The notes below the pieces were generated by a model. It ran no database searches. It was not told the DNA's origin and saw nothing but the letters and a program-made list of their open reading frames with translations. A stretch of DNA of 48,875 bases from Bacteroidota bacterium (GTDB lineage Bacteria > Bacteroidota > Bacteroidia > JABEUT01): NCBI GenBank assembly GCA_021823405.1, contig JAKAOA010000007.1, forward strand, positions 1 to 48,875, given 5' to 3'. The translations under genes and the position numbers were made by a program. The first letter of the stretch is position 1. Each line of letters starts with the position of its first letter. Shown here one piece after another: positions 42,146-48,875 of the stretch.

Positions 42146-43146
42146 ATTCAATTAAGCCGGCTTTCAAGAGCAAATATTTCTTTCGTCTTACCAGACCCCT
42201 CAATCTGCTAATCATTGTATTTACAATGTATGCGGTACGCTTCGGTTTCGTTTATCCTTCCTTTAGCGTTTACAATGAATCTCTGCATGTTAATGAATTT
42301 GTTTTTGCTTTATTTGCTTTTGCCTTTGTTTTAATGGCAGCGGGCGGCTATGTAATTAATGATTACTACGATGTGCAGATTGATACGATTAACAAGCCCG
42401 GTAAAGTTATAATTGGCAGGCATATATTGCCGAAAGATGCTTTAATTTTTTACCGGATATTAAATATTGCGGGCGTTATTGCAGGGTGCGCTTCGGCATT
42501 TTTAATGGGGCTGCCTCTGTTGGGTTTTATTTTCGCCCTCTACATTTCCGGCTTATGGTTTTATTCTTATTCTCTTAAACGGCGTTTGCTTACGGGTAAC
42601 CTGATTATCGCTTTTTTTGTCGCCCTTGTGCCATTGGTATCCGGTGTTACAGAATATTCTTCATTAATGAAGAGTATGGATTCTATTGCGTTGGTATTGG
42701 CTCCATGTTGGCTTTATGGACTTATCGGAATTTATAGTTTATCCATTTTTGCCTTACTTACTACCCTGGCAAGAGAAATTGTGAAAGATACGGAAGATAT
42801 GGACGGGGACAAGTCAGCAAACAGCCGCACCCTTCCGATTGTCTTTGGTACCAGAGCGGTTAAGATTACCGTTACCACGCTTTTATTGGTAGTTTTATTT
42901 TTTTTCTTGGGTCTGTTGCTATTTATATGGAATCAGTTCGGTTATAGTATTGCATTCCTTCTTTCCGCATTACCGGAGACGCTTATGATATTTATAGTCG
43001 TGAGTGTGATAAGGGCGCAAACAAATAGAGATTATCATAACATCAGCCAATGGATAAAATTTATGATGATTGGCTGTACTCTTTATCTGGCTTATATTTG
43101 TTATATAACGGAAGGATTATGTAAATACCATATACCATTAAAATGA
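42142..43146 (+). CDS. UbiA-family prenyltransferase
   Basis: A 334-aa integral membrane protein with about 8-9 helices. The first Asp-rich motif NDYYDVQID (about residues 72-80) and the second region DTEDMDGDK (about 215-223) bind prenyl diphosphate through Mg. Bacteroidota homologues are often annotated as geranylgeranylglycerol-phosphate geranylgeranyltransferase, but the true substrate is not known from sequence. The start GTG 42142 overlaps the DUF3467 stop, and its own stop overlaps the maf start (ATGA). A tight three-gene operon. Confidence 0.85.
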   Translation: MNSIKPAFKSKYFFRLTRPLNLLIIVFTMYAVRFGFVYPSFSVYNESLHVNEFVFALFAFAFVLMAAGGYVINDYYDVQIDTINKPGKVIIGRHILPKDALIFYRILNIAGVIAGCASAFLMGLPLLGFIFALYISGLWFYSYSLKRRLLTGNLIIAFFVALVPLVSGVTEYSSLMKSMDSIALVLAPCWLYGLIGIYSLSIFALLTTLAREIVKDTEDMDGDKSANSRTLPIVFGTRAVKITVTTLLLVVLFFFLGLLLFIWNQFGYSIAFLLSALPETLMIFIVVSVIRAQTNRDYHNISQWIKFMMIGCTLYLAYICYITEGLCKYHIPLK

Positions 43147-43709
43147 AAATTCTGCTCGCCTCCCAGTCCCTTCGCCGCAGGCAATTGCTTGAAGAAGCAG
43201 GGATTAGCTATTCGCTGTTATCGAAGGAAACCGATGAGTCCTACCCTGCGCATTTAAGATGTGAGGGTATTGCGCGTTATGTATCCAAAAAGAAATCGGA
43301 TGCTTTTGCAAACGAAGATATACCGGATAATACCTTAATCATTACTGCCGACACTATTGTGTGGCTGGAAAATGAGGCATTATTCAAGCCCAAGGATGAA
43401 CCTGATGCGATAGCCATGTTGGGCAAACTGTCGGGCAGAAGGCATACAGTGGCAACCGGGGTGTGTCTCCGTTCGCGCAGAAGACAAAAAGTTTTTCACG
43501 TTCTTACGGATGTGTTCTTCAAACCGCTATCGGTTGAGGAGAGAACCTATTATGTAGAACACTATAAGCCGTTTGATAAATCGGGCTCGTATGGCATACA
43601 GGAGTGGATAGGGCTTATTGGTATAGAACGGATTGAGGGTTCCTATACCAATGTGATGGGATTACCGATGAAGGAACTTTACGAAGAACTTTTATTGTGG
43701 AGGGAATGA
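43143..43709 (+). CDS. maf: Maf family nucleotide pyrophosphatase
   Basis: A 188-aa protein. It opens KILLASQSLRRRQLLEEAG, the Maf signature, and has ITADTIVWLENEALFKPKDEPDA, SGRRHTVATGV and DKSGSYGIQEW. Maf enzymes hydrolyse non-canonical or canonical nucleoside triphosphates (dTTP, UTP, CTP or m7GTP by subgroup) and affect septation. Its ATG overlaps the prenyltransferase TGA. Confidence 0.93.
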   Translation: MKILLASQSLRRRQLLEEAGISYSLLSKETDESYPAHLRCEGIARYVSKKKSDAFANEDIPDNTLIITADTIVWLENEALFKPKDEPDAIAMLGKLSGRRHTVATGVCLRSRRRQKVFHVLTDVFFKPLSVEERTYYVEHYKPFDKSGSYGIQEWIGLIGIERIEGSYTNVMGLPMKELYEELLLWRE

Positions 43710-43780
43710 AACCGAGAACTTTACATAATATACCTGCTACACTGCAGGATTAGGTAAACTGTCGGGGAAGAATATACGGA

Positions 43781-43897
43781 ATACAATTGAATTTGCTCCA
43801 ATTCATAAACTTCTTTAGGCGCTGTTTAGTGAAGAGGTTAAGTTGGGCGCTCCGATAGCTATCATAACGCGATAGCAAAATCGCTTACGAACAGTAT
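43781..43897. repeat. Complex intergenic repeat, copy C
   Basis: ACAATTGAA (43783-43791), GCGCTGTTTAGTGAAGAG (43819-43836), AAGTTGGGCG (43840-43849) and CCGATAGCTATC (43852-43863) occur in the same order as on the minus strand of copy B. GCAAAATCGCTTAC (43875-43888) matches copy A (21792-21805). The gap 43710-43937 between maf and the cytochrome gene has no other content that I can see. Confidence 0.7.
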
Positions 43898-43937
43898 GCA
43901 ATCCGGACTCTTGTTTATTCCCCTTTCCTTAATCCTT

Positions 43938-44522
43938 TTATGCCGTCTGGTCTTGTTTCTTCTCCGACAACGACTTGATGGAAGTTGCCAGAACCCATAT
44001 AACAAGAAGCAATATTATCATAAGGAACATCAATATATATTCGGTAAAACTGAACATGGAGAGCAAACCTCCCGACTCCTGTGCTTGCGCCTTTGCGGTC
44101 TTTTCAGTGGCAATAGTAACCTGGTCAATACCGTTATTTTGAACGCTTACCGCCGGTGCTGCAGCCGCTGCCGGTTGTTCCACGCTTTCCGACTTGATAT
44201 AAGCAAGGATAGATTTTATCTGGTCGTCGTTCAGCGGCTGGTCGGGCATCGGTATGCTGCTGTTATCATTAAATAGCTTAACTGCCGCGGGGTCTCCCGC
44301 TTTAACCATCGCCTGCGAACCCTTCACCCACTTCAATATCCATGCCTCCGGATGCCTGTCCTGAACGCCTTTTAAGTCAGGACCTACCAGTTTCCCTTTT
44401 CCAATTGTATGGCATGCGCCGCAAACTGTCTTGAAGAGGGTTGCTCCCGAATCATCGGCAAAGGATTGAACAAAAGGCGCTAAACTTAGCGCAGCGGTAA
44501 TAAAGAGAGATTTAGCTTTCAT
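43938..44522 (-). CDS. Membrane-anchored cytochrome c
   Basis: A 194-aa protein from ATG 44522. It has a signal peptide (1-21) and a class I cytochrome c domain with haem motif CGACH (C34, C37, H38). GKLVGPDLKGVQDRHPEAW and IPMPDQPLNDDQIKSILAYI, which provides the axial Met, follow. An Ala/Pro-rich linker leads to a C-terminal helix (FTEYILMFLMIILLLVIWVLA) that anchors it to the inner membrane. Similar cytochromes occur with nitrous-oxide reductase and terminal oxidases in Bacteroidota. A palindrome of Crp/Fnr type lies 69-84 nt upstream, next to a Crp/Fnr gene. Confidence 0.85.
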   Translation of the reverse strand: MKAKSLFITAALSLAPFVQSFADDSGATLFKTVCGACHTIGKGKLVGPDLKGVQDRHPEAWILKWVKGSQAMVKAGDPAAVKLFNDNSSIPMPDQPLNDDQIKSILAYIKSESVEQPAAAAAPAVSVQNNGIDQVTIATEKTAKAQAQESGGLLSMFSFTEYILMFLMIILLLVIWVLATSIKSLSEKKQDQTA

Positions 44523-44590
44523 AATTATGACTTTTTTAATCTTGGTATCTGAATTTGGTTTCAAAAATAAAATGGTTTGTGGGGGTAACT

Positions 44591-44606
44591 TATGACAAAA
44601 GTCATA
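44591..44606. promoter_or_regulatory. Crp/Fnr-type operator candidate
   Basis: TATGAC-AAAA-GTCATA is a perfect 6+4+6 inverted repeat upstream of the cytochrome c gene. Its geometry fits the TTGAT-N4-ATCAA class of sites, and a Crp/Fnr regulator gene lies 237 nt away. It may mediate redox or NO control; this is inferred. Confidence 0.55.
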
Positions 44607-44637
44607 TTATTTAACGATTGTTAAAAATAATATCGTT

Positions 44638-44735
44638 TCAGTATAACTGCCCATACAGGTATTTTGCACCGACGATGAAAAAATGCAAAAGATTAATGCC
44701 GGTTAACTGCCCGAACAGATACTTTTTTCTCGCAA
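44638..44735. repeat. Tandem pair of the ACTGCCC repeat module
   Basis: Two direct copies of the module lie about 60 bp apart (starting at 44640 and 44700): AACTGCCCATACAGGTATTT and AACTGCCCGAACAGATACTT. The first matches the right arm of the copy A hairpin (21686-21706, inverted) at 20 of 21 bases. No ORF is convincing here. Confidence 0.65.
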
Positions 44736-44842
44736 ATTCACTTACTGGCTGTATAAAAATGAAGGTTCAACCGGAACACATTGAAGATGAAATGCGGCAG
44801 TAACCGTTAATTACACTGCAATTGTCGCTATTCAATAGCTAT

Positions 44843-45544
44843 TTAACTGAAAAAATGTGCGACCTTAACGAGATAGTCGTGGTTAAGTATTTTTATCTTT
44901 TTGCCGGAGAGCGCTATGCTCTCTTCTTCGCTCAACTCCATTAATAACCTTGTGGCTGTTTCGCGAGCGGTGCCTATCAGGTTGGCGAGTTCCTCGCGTG
45001 TAATACTTACGTTAATCGTACCGTCTTTGCCTACTCCATATAGTTCTTTTAGTACAAGAATACCTTGCGCAAGACGCTCCTTCACGGATTTTTGCGCTAA
45101 ATCTGTTATGGTCTTCTCGGCTTCCTTTAATTCATTTGATAACAGTTCCATTAATTTTACCGCAAGCTTCGGTTCCTTTTCTACCATCATCTTAAAGGAT
45201 GCCAAAGGGTAGTAACAGATTAAGGAACGCTCAATAGCTATTGCCGAACAGGAATATTTATCGCTGCTCAAAATGGCTCTGTAGCCCATTACGTCTCCGC
45301 TTTTGGCAAGGTGAACTATCTGCTCCTTGCCGTCAACCCCTGTTTGGATTATTTTCACTTTACCGTCTCTTAAGCAAAAAAGGCCATGCGGATAAGCGCC
45401 TTCTTCAAATATTATTTCGCTTTTCTTTACTACAAGACATGACTTAGCCAGGTTAAGCTCATTAACGGAATCATGATTCAATTCGGAAAAAATGGAATTG
45501 ACTCTGACCGGGCAATTATAGCAATCAGTGTTTATGGCTTTCAC
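44843..45544 (-). CDS. Crp/Fnr family transcription regulator
   Basis: A protein of about 233 aa. The cyclic-nucleotide-binding-like domain runs from about 20 to 140 (EIIFEEGAYPHGLFCLRDGKVKI, KSGDVMGYRAIL). The dimer helix and the FNR-type HTH follow (SITREELANLIGTARETATRLLMEL). N-terminal Cys appear as DCYNCP; with only one close pair, an FNR 4Fe-4S cluster is unsure. GTG 45544 is preferred over TTG 45568 because the -7 box TAAATTTG (45566-45573, minus) covers the latter. It lies next to a cytochrome gene and the oxidase cluster, suggesting respiratory control. Confidence 0.85.
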   Translation of the reverse strand: MKAINTDCYNCPVRVNSIFSELNHDSVNELNLAKSCLVVKKSEIIFEEGAYPHGLFCLRDGKVKIIQTGVDGKEQIVHLAKSGDVMGYRAILSSDKYSCSAIAIERSLICYYPLASFKMMVEKEPKLAVKLMELLSNELKEAEKTITDLAQKSVKERLAQGILVLKELYGVGKDGTINVSITREELANLIGTARETATRLLMELSEEESIALSGKKIKILNHDYLVKVAHFFS

Positions 45545-45565
45545 CGCATCCGGGGGGTTGATGCG

Positions 45566-45573
45566 CAAATTTA
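45566..45573 (-). promoter_or_regulatory. -7 box for the Crp/Fnr gene
   Basis: The minus strand reads TAAATTTG, an exact TAnnTTTG match, 22 nt ahead of GTG 45544. It decides the start. Confidence 0.5.
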
Positions 45574-45614
45574 TGATAAAAGCCGTTAAGTATAAATTTT
45601 AGGATAATGTTTCC

Positions 45615-45836
45615 TTAATTTCCCTTTTCCATCTGCTTTCTCTTTGCGCGCATCCAGAAGAGTATGGCTCCCGTGCCGGTTATAGGAAGCAGCGCCATCA
45701 GCAGTGTAGATTGATTGTATGCCTTTTGGGTGCGCTTTGTTCCGCCCGCCTGACATAATGGGCATGCACCTGACATAAAAGGCAGCGCGAATATAGTAAC
45801 CAATAAAAGTACCGATTTTATCTGCTTGTTTCTCAT
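45615..45836 (-). CDS. Small membrane protein with CPLC motif
   Basis: A 73-aa protein with an N-terminal signal or anchor helix (SVLLLVTIFALPFMSG). ACPLCQAGGTKRTQKAYNQST and a second helix (LLMALLPITGTGAILFWM) follow, and the C-terminus is basic. Its start lies 1 nt after the haem O synthase stop, so it belongs to the oxidase operon. Not recognised as a named subunit. The CxxC suggests a metal or redox function in oxidase assembly, by inference only. Confidence 0.7.
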   Translation of the reverse strand: MRNKQIKSVLLLVTIFALPFMSGACPLCQAGGTKRTQKAYNQSTLLMALLPITGTGAILFWMRAKRKQMEKGN

Positions 45837-45837
45837 A

Positions 45838-46740
45838 TTACAAAAATTTAGCGATTATCAATACAATCAGAACGAAGGGTAAATATGCAAATGAACCGAA
45901 CATTAGAAAGAGCGCTGATTTTTGCGTAAGATTACGCCAGAGGCGGAAGGCAGAAAGAGCTAACCCGGAACCTGCAAGCGCAATAAGCCAGATAACCGTT
46001 TCACTTAAAGGATGATAAAGATGAAGCAGCAAACCGGCCGGAATAATCAGAAACGTGGAAACCATTATTATTATCGCCGACAGGCGGGTTCTGCCTCCTG
46101 CACTGGGCATCATTTTAATGCCCGCTTTGGCATATTCTTCGTCGAGAAGCCAGGCGATTGACCATGTATGCGGAAACTGCCACAAGAACTGAACAGCAAA
46201 TAAAAGAATGGCGCCGGCGGATATTTTTCCGGCAGCAGCGGTACAACCGATAACTACGGGCAGTGAACCGGCAATTGCGCCCGGTAATATGACAAGGCGA
46301 TTAACTTTCTTAAGGGGGGTATATATACCGGCATATAACGCCATTGCCGCGATACCCAACAGGGCGCATAACCCGTTAATTATGAGCAATAAGATTAATC
46401 CGGTACCTCCTGTAATAAAAGCAAAAGTTAATGCTTCGCTGACTTCCATTCTGCCGGATGACAGCGGTCGGTAACAGGTGCGTTTCATCAGTTTATCCGA
46501 ATCTCTTTCTATAATTTGATTCATTGTGTTCGCGGCGCCGGTTATCAGAAAACCGCCCACCGACAACAACCAGATGATGAGCGGATTGACTAATCTGTTA
46601 CACTCCCACAGATATGCCATAGCTGCCGAAAAGACAACGAGGAAGGACAACCGCAACTTCATTAATTGCGCATAGTCAGCCACTTTCGTTTTCAGTTGGC
46701 GGACGGGATAAATATCGAAGATTACGCTTTCCTTTTCCAT
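45838..46740 (-). CDS. ctaB: Protohaem IX farnesyltransferase (haem O synthase)
   Basis: A 300-aa UbiA-family membrane protein with about 8-9 helices. The prenyl-binding motifs are NTMNQIIERDSDKLMKRTCYRPL (about 90-112) and a second loop with WLLDEEYAKAGIKMMP. It farnesylates haem B to haem O for the neighbouring haem-copper oxidase. It is co-directional with the oxidase subunits. Confidence 0.94.
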   Translation of the reverse strand: MEKESVIFDIYPVRQLKTKVADYAQLMKLRLSFLVVFSAAMAYLWECNRLVNPLIIWLLSVGGFLITGAANTMNQIIERDSDKLMKRTCYRPLSSGRMEVSEALTFAFITGGTGLILLLIINGLCALLGIAAMALYAGIYTPLKKVNRLVILPGAIAGSLPVVIGCTAAAGKISAGAILLFAVQFLWQFPHTWSIAWLLDEEYAKAGIKMMPSAGGRTRLSAIIIMVSTFLIIPAGLLLHLYHPLSETVIWLIALAGSGLALSAFRLWRNLTQKSALFLMFGSFAYLPFVLIVLIIAKFL

Positions 46741-46777
46741 TTATAATTAACCATAAATTAGGTTGAGAAATACGGGA

Positions 46778-47371
46778 CTAAGATAAATAAACAAGCGCAT
46801 AAAGTATAGGCCATACCATAACTACAAAGTACCAATACATACTGCAAACCGCAATTTTGTTCCTTTTACTTTCATCTGATTTGAGTTTGCCGAGAGAGGA
46901 CAGAAGATAGGATAAAATGATTAATCCCGCAAGAACATGGATACCATGCATACCTATTAAAGTATAGAAGAATGCCCCATAGATGCTTGAATGGGTAGTT
47001 AAACCAAAGTTTAAAAGCTGTATCCATTCAGTTCCCTGTATTATGAGGAATATGGTGCCGAGGAGAAGGGTTATAGTGAGCAGGCGAGTATTGTTGCGCA
47101 CGTACTGTTGAGGCGCCCTGAATTGCCTGCCGAACAAATAAAGTGTTACTGCGCTGACAATAAGGATAAGAGTATTGAAGGCAGTTGCACCTACAGGTAG
47201 CCGCGGTTGCCCCGCCGGAGGCCATACCATAACATTTGCCCGATTAACGATATAGGCACTTATAAGTCCGGCGAAGAACATTGCCTCGGTTGCAAGAACG
47301 AAAATCATTCCGAAGACGCCATTGGAGGCAATTCTTCTTTCTGTTACCGGCGCAGTTATCGTTGATTCCAT
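46778..47371 (-). CDS. ctaE: Cytochrome c oxidase subunit III (second paralogue)
   Basis: A 197-aa membrane protein with five helices. It has the subunit III features GVFGMIFVLATEAMFFAGLISAY and LIGMHGIHVLAGLIILSYLL, with WYFVVMVWPILYALVYL at the C-terminus. This short five-helix form is common in bacteria. A second subunit III gene lies two genes upstream, a known pattern in Bacteroidota. 11 nt separate it from the subunit IV gene. Confidence 0.88.
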   Translation of the reverse strand: MESTITAPVTERRIASNGVFGMIFVLATEAMFFAGLISAYIVNRANVMVWPPAGQPRLPVGATAFNTLILIVSAVTLYLFGRQFRAPQQYVRNNTRLLTITLLLGTIFLIIQGTEWIQLLNFGLTTHSSIYGAFFYTLIGMHGIHVLAGLIILSYLLSSLGKLKSDESKRNKIAVCSMYWYFVVMVWPILYALVYLS

Positions 47372-47382
47372 TTCTCTTTTTA

Positions 47383-47727
47383 TTAACGGGGCAAGGTGAC
47401 ATCCCTTGGTACTGCTGTTATATCGGGATAAACGCCTAAAAAGAAGGCGAACAGGATGAGCAATACCGCAGCAATAACCATAAACAGAAATAAAGGTTCA
47501 TATCTTAAATGCATAAAGTTCCGCATTACAAGGGAAGTTTTCCAAACCGCTGTTGCGAATATGAAAAAAATAGCCCATGCAGGTGAGAAAATGTAGCCGA
47601 TTACCAAACTTAATGCAAGAAGAGCCAGTAATGATAGCAACACCTTTCCATAATGCGGGTGACCATGATATTCGTGCACTGCATCGGGATAAATAACATT
47701 GTCGTTATTCTGATTGATGGTTTCCAT
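47383..47727 (-). CDS. Cytochrome c oxidase subunit IV family protein
   Basis: A 114-aa protein. A soluble His-rich N-terminus (YPDAVHEYHGHPHYGKV) is followed by three helices. The middle part FIFATAVWKTSLVMRNFMHLRYEPLF matches the prokaryotic COX4-type (PF03626) pattern, where F-M-H-L and R-x-x-P recur. A small stabilising subunit of the oxidase, between the two subunit III genes. Confidence 0.85.
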   Translation of the reverse strand: METINQNNDNVIYPDAVHEYHGHPHYGKVLLSLLALLALSLVIGYIFSPAWAIFFIFATAVWKTSLVMRNFMHLRYEPLFLFMVIAAVLLILFAFFLGVYPDITAVPRDVTLPR

Positions 47728-47758
47728 AATTAAATGATTGGTTGTTAATTATTAGTTT

Positions 47759-48370
47759 CTATTTGGCTATATAGAGTAACGGGAACAGAAAAATCCAAAT
47801 TAAATCGACCATGTGCCAGTACATTCCTGCAAGCTCAACCCGGTGAAGGTTTTTGCCATTTTTTACCTGCATCATAATGATAAACATTACAATCATTCCA
47901 ACAAGTACGTGCGTTCCATGAAGGCCGGTCATAATATAATAGAACGACCAGAAGAGCGAACCTACATGGTCTCCTGCCTGCTGGAGCATTGGACTGGTAA
48001 AGGTGAAACCTTCATTTATCTCTCGGTAATATTCTATTCCTTTATCTACGAGAAACATTAACCCGCCGGCGATTGTGCAACTCATCCATGTAAGCACTTT
48101 AGGGATATCTCTTCGTTGGGCAGCTTCATGAGCCCTGACGATAGTATAGCTGCTGCATAGAAGCACCACTGTATTCAATGCGCCTATGAATGTTGACGTA
48201 TGGGCTGCCATGGCGCTCCATTGGGGATAACGCAGGCGGTATTCGAGATAACAACCAATAAGTCCGCCGAAGATTACAAGTTCACCGGCAATAAGTACCC
48301 ATAAGCCCATACGTCCCTCCGGCACTTTTTTAAGGTTCATTGAAAGATGGCTCTGATGTGTTGTATCCAT
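47759..48370 (-). CDS. ctaE: Cytochrome c oxidase subunit III (first paralogue)
   Basis: A 203-aa protein from ATG 48370; an upstream in-frame stretch of 71 codons overlaps the subunit I gene and is not credible. The motifs are GLWVLIAGELVIFGGLIGCYLEYRL, FYYIMTGLHGTHVLVGMIVM and GMYWHMVDLIWIFLFPLLY. It lies 7 nt after the subunit I stop. It has a longer, more complete set of subunit III residues than the paralogue at 46778-47371. Confidence 0.9.
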   Translation of the reverse strand: MDTTHQSHLSMNLKKVPEGRMGLWVLIAGELVIFGGLIGCYLEYRLRYPQWSAMAAHTSTFIGALNTVVLLCSSYTIVRAHEAAQRRDIPKVLTWMSCTIAGGLMFLVDKGIEYYREINEGFTFTSPMLQQAGDHVGSLFWSFYYIMTGLHGTHVLVGMIVMFIIMMQVKNGKNLHRVELAGMYWHMVDLIWIFLFPLLYIAK

Positions 48371-48377
48371 AACAGAT

Positions 48378-48875
48378 TTATTTATTTTGTTTGGTAGCCG
48401 ATTCCTTTCCGGGAACGTTTTGAGGCAGATAATCTTCGGCAACGCCCGGCAAACTGTATTCATAAGGTCCCCGATAAACCAGTGGATATTCCTTAAAATT
48501 ACCATGTGGCGGAGGCGATTCGGCAAGCCATTCAAGGGTGGTAGATTGCCATGGGTTTTTAACTCCTTCTTTAGCTTTGGCAAGGCTGGTCACAACATTA
48601 TAGATGAATATAAACTGACTTACTATTAGTGAAATTGCGCAAACGGTGGCTATTTTTTCAAAGGTCATATAGGGTTCTCTCATAACAAGGCTGAAATCGG
48701 AATAGTCGTTAATGCGGCGGTGCTGTCCTGCGAGCCCGTTAAAGAATAAAAGAAAAAAGGTACCGTTGAAAAAGAGGAAGGTGAGCCAGAAATGAATTTT
48801 GCCGAGTGTTTTATTTAGTGATTTGCCTGTAAATTTCGGAAACCAGAAATAAACGGCGGCAAAAAAACCGAAAAA
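48378..48875 (-). CDS. ctaD: Cytochrome c oxidase subunit I, C-terminal part
   Basis: Partial: the gene enters from beyond the window's right edge and the last 165 codons are visible. The readable portion begins FFGFFAAVYFWFPKFTGKSLN, then IHFWLTFLFFNGTFFLLF and LAGQHRRINDYSDFS, and ends with a helix and a Pro-rich tail (STTLEWLAESPPPHGNF). This is the normal C-terminus of haem-copper oxidase subunit I (helices XI-XII). The catalytic His residues lie outside the window. Confidence 0.9.
   Translation of the reverse strand, partial: FFGFFAAVYFWFPKFTGKSLNKTLGKIHFWLTFLFFNGTFFLLFFNGLAGQHRRINDYSDFSLVMREPYMTFEKIATVCAISLIVSQFIFIYNVVTSLAKAKEGVKNPWQSTTLEWLAESPPPHGNFKEYPLVYRGPYEYSLPGVAEDYLPQNVPGKESATKQNK

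Overview
The window is from the chromosome of a member of the Bacteroidota (moderate GC, probably a Sphingobacteriia/Chitinophagia-like environmental lineage). Supporting signs are many TAnnTTTG-type -7 boxes just upstream of genes and tRNAs, a eukaryote-type citrate synthase after enolase, an OsmC gene inside the methionine cluster, a TPR/PD40 exported protein, YwqK-like repeats and a Bacteroidota-style aa3 oxidase cluster with two subunit III paralogues. Species cannot be named from the sequence alone. || Layout. 1-4730: methionine locus. A Cys-rich leader peptide with mutually exclusive hairpins precedes a fused metX-hom gene; OsmC and a MetZ-type sulfhydrylase follow. 4761-9828 (-): TPR-SpoIIE phosphatase, then eno-gltA with a 43-codon membrane ORF. 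10097-14122: flippase, galE and O-antigen ligase-like protein. 14230-20658: purD, DoxX-like protein, PorE-like protein lacking its OmpA domain, Tim44-like zinc-ribbon membrane protein, lipoprotein and secreted protein. 20769-22802: divergent PPK2 and CHAD genes, a probable polyphosphate pair, separated by a complex repeat. || 22839-28455: an integrated island of about 5.5 kb in the 3' end of tRNA-Lys(CTT), bounded by a 13-bp direct repeat. It carries a large serine recombinase, an excisionase-like HTH protein, an AlbA/Schlafen-type ATPase, an uncharacterised protein and a wrecked prokaryotic viperin (pVip). It also has a perfect 38-bp palindrome and arrays of inverted half-sites. 28744-29247: tRNA-Met, a GIY-YIG nuclease ORF with two internal TAA codons, and a degenerate second tRNA-Met. 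|| 29347-39851: PqqB-like hydrolase, three secreted/membrane unknowns, dnaE, a broken outer-membrane barrel gene, a GT2 glycosyltransferase, tRNA-Ser(GGA), an unknown exported protein and a BamA/TamA-like barrel. 40120-43709: fabF and acpP (-), diverging from DUF3467, a UbiA-type prenyltransferase and maf. 43938-48875 (-): cytochrome c with a Crp/Fnr-like palindrome upstream, a Crp/Fnr regulator and the ctaD-cox3-cox4-cox3-ctaB cluster, which runs out of the window. || The strongest candidates for undescribed biology are (i) a trp-like attenuator for sulfur amino acids built on a Cys-rich leader peptide, (ii) the tRNA-Lys serine-recombinase island with its decayed viperin and unknown cargo, and (iii) a mosaic intergenic repeat family present in four places.
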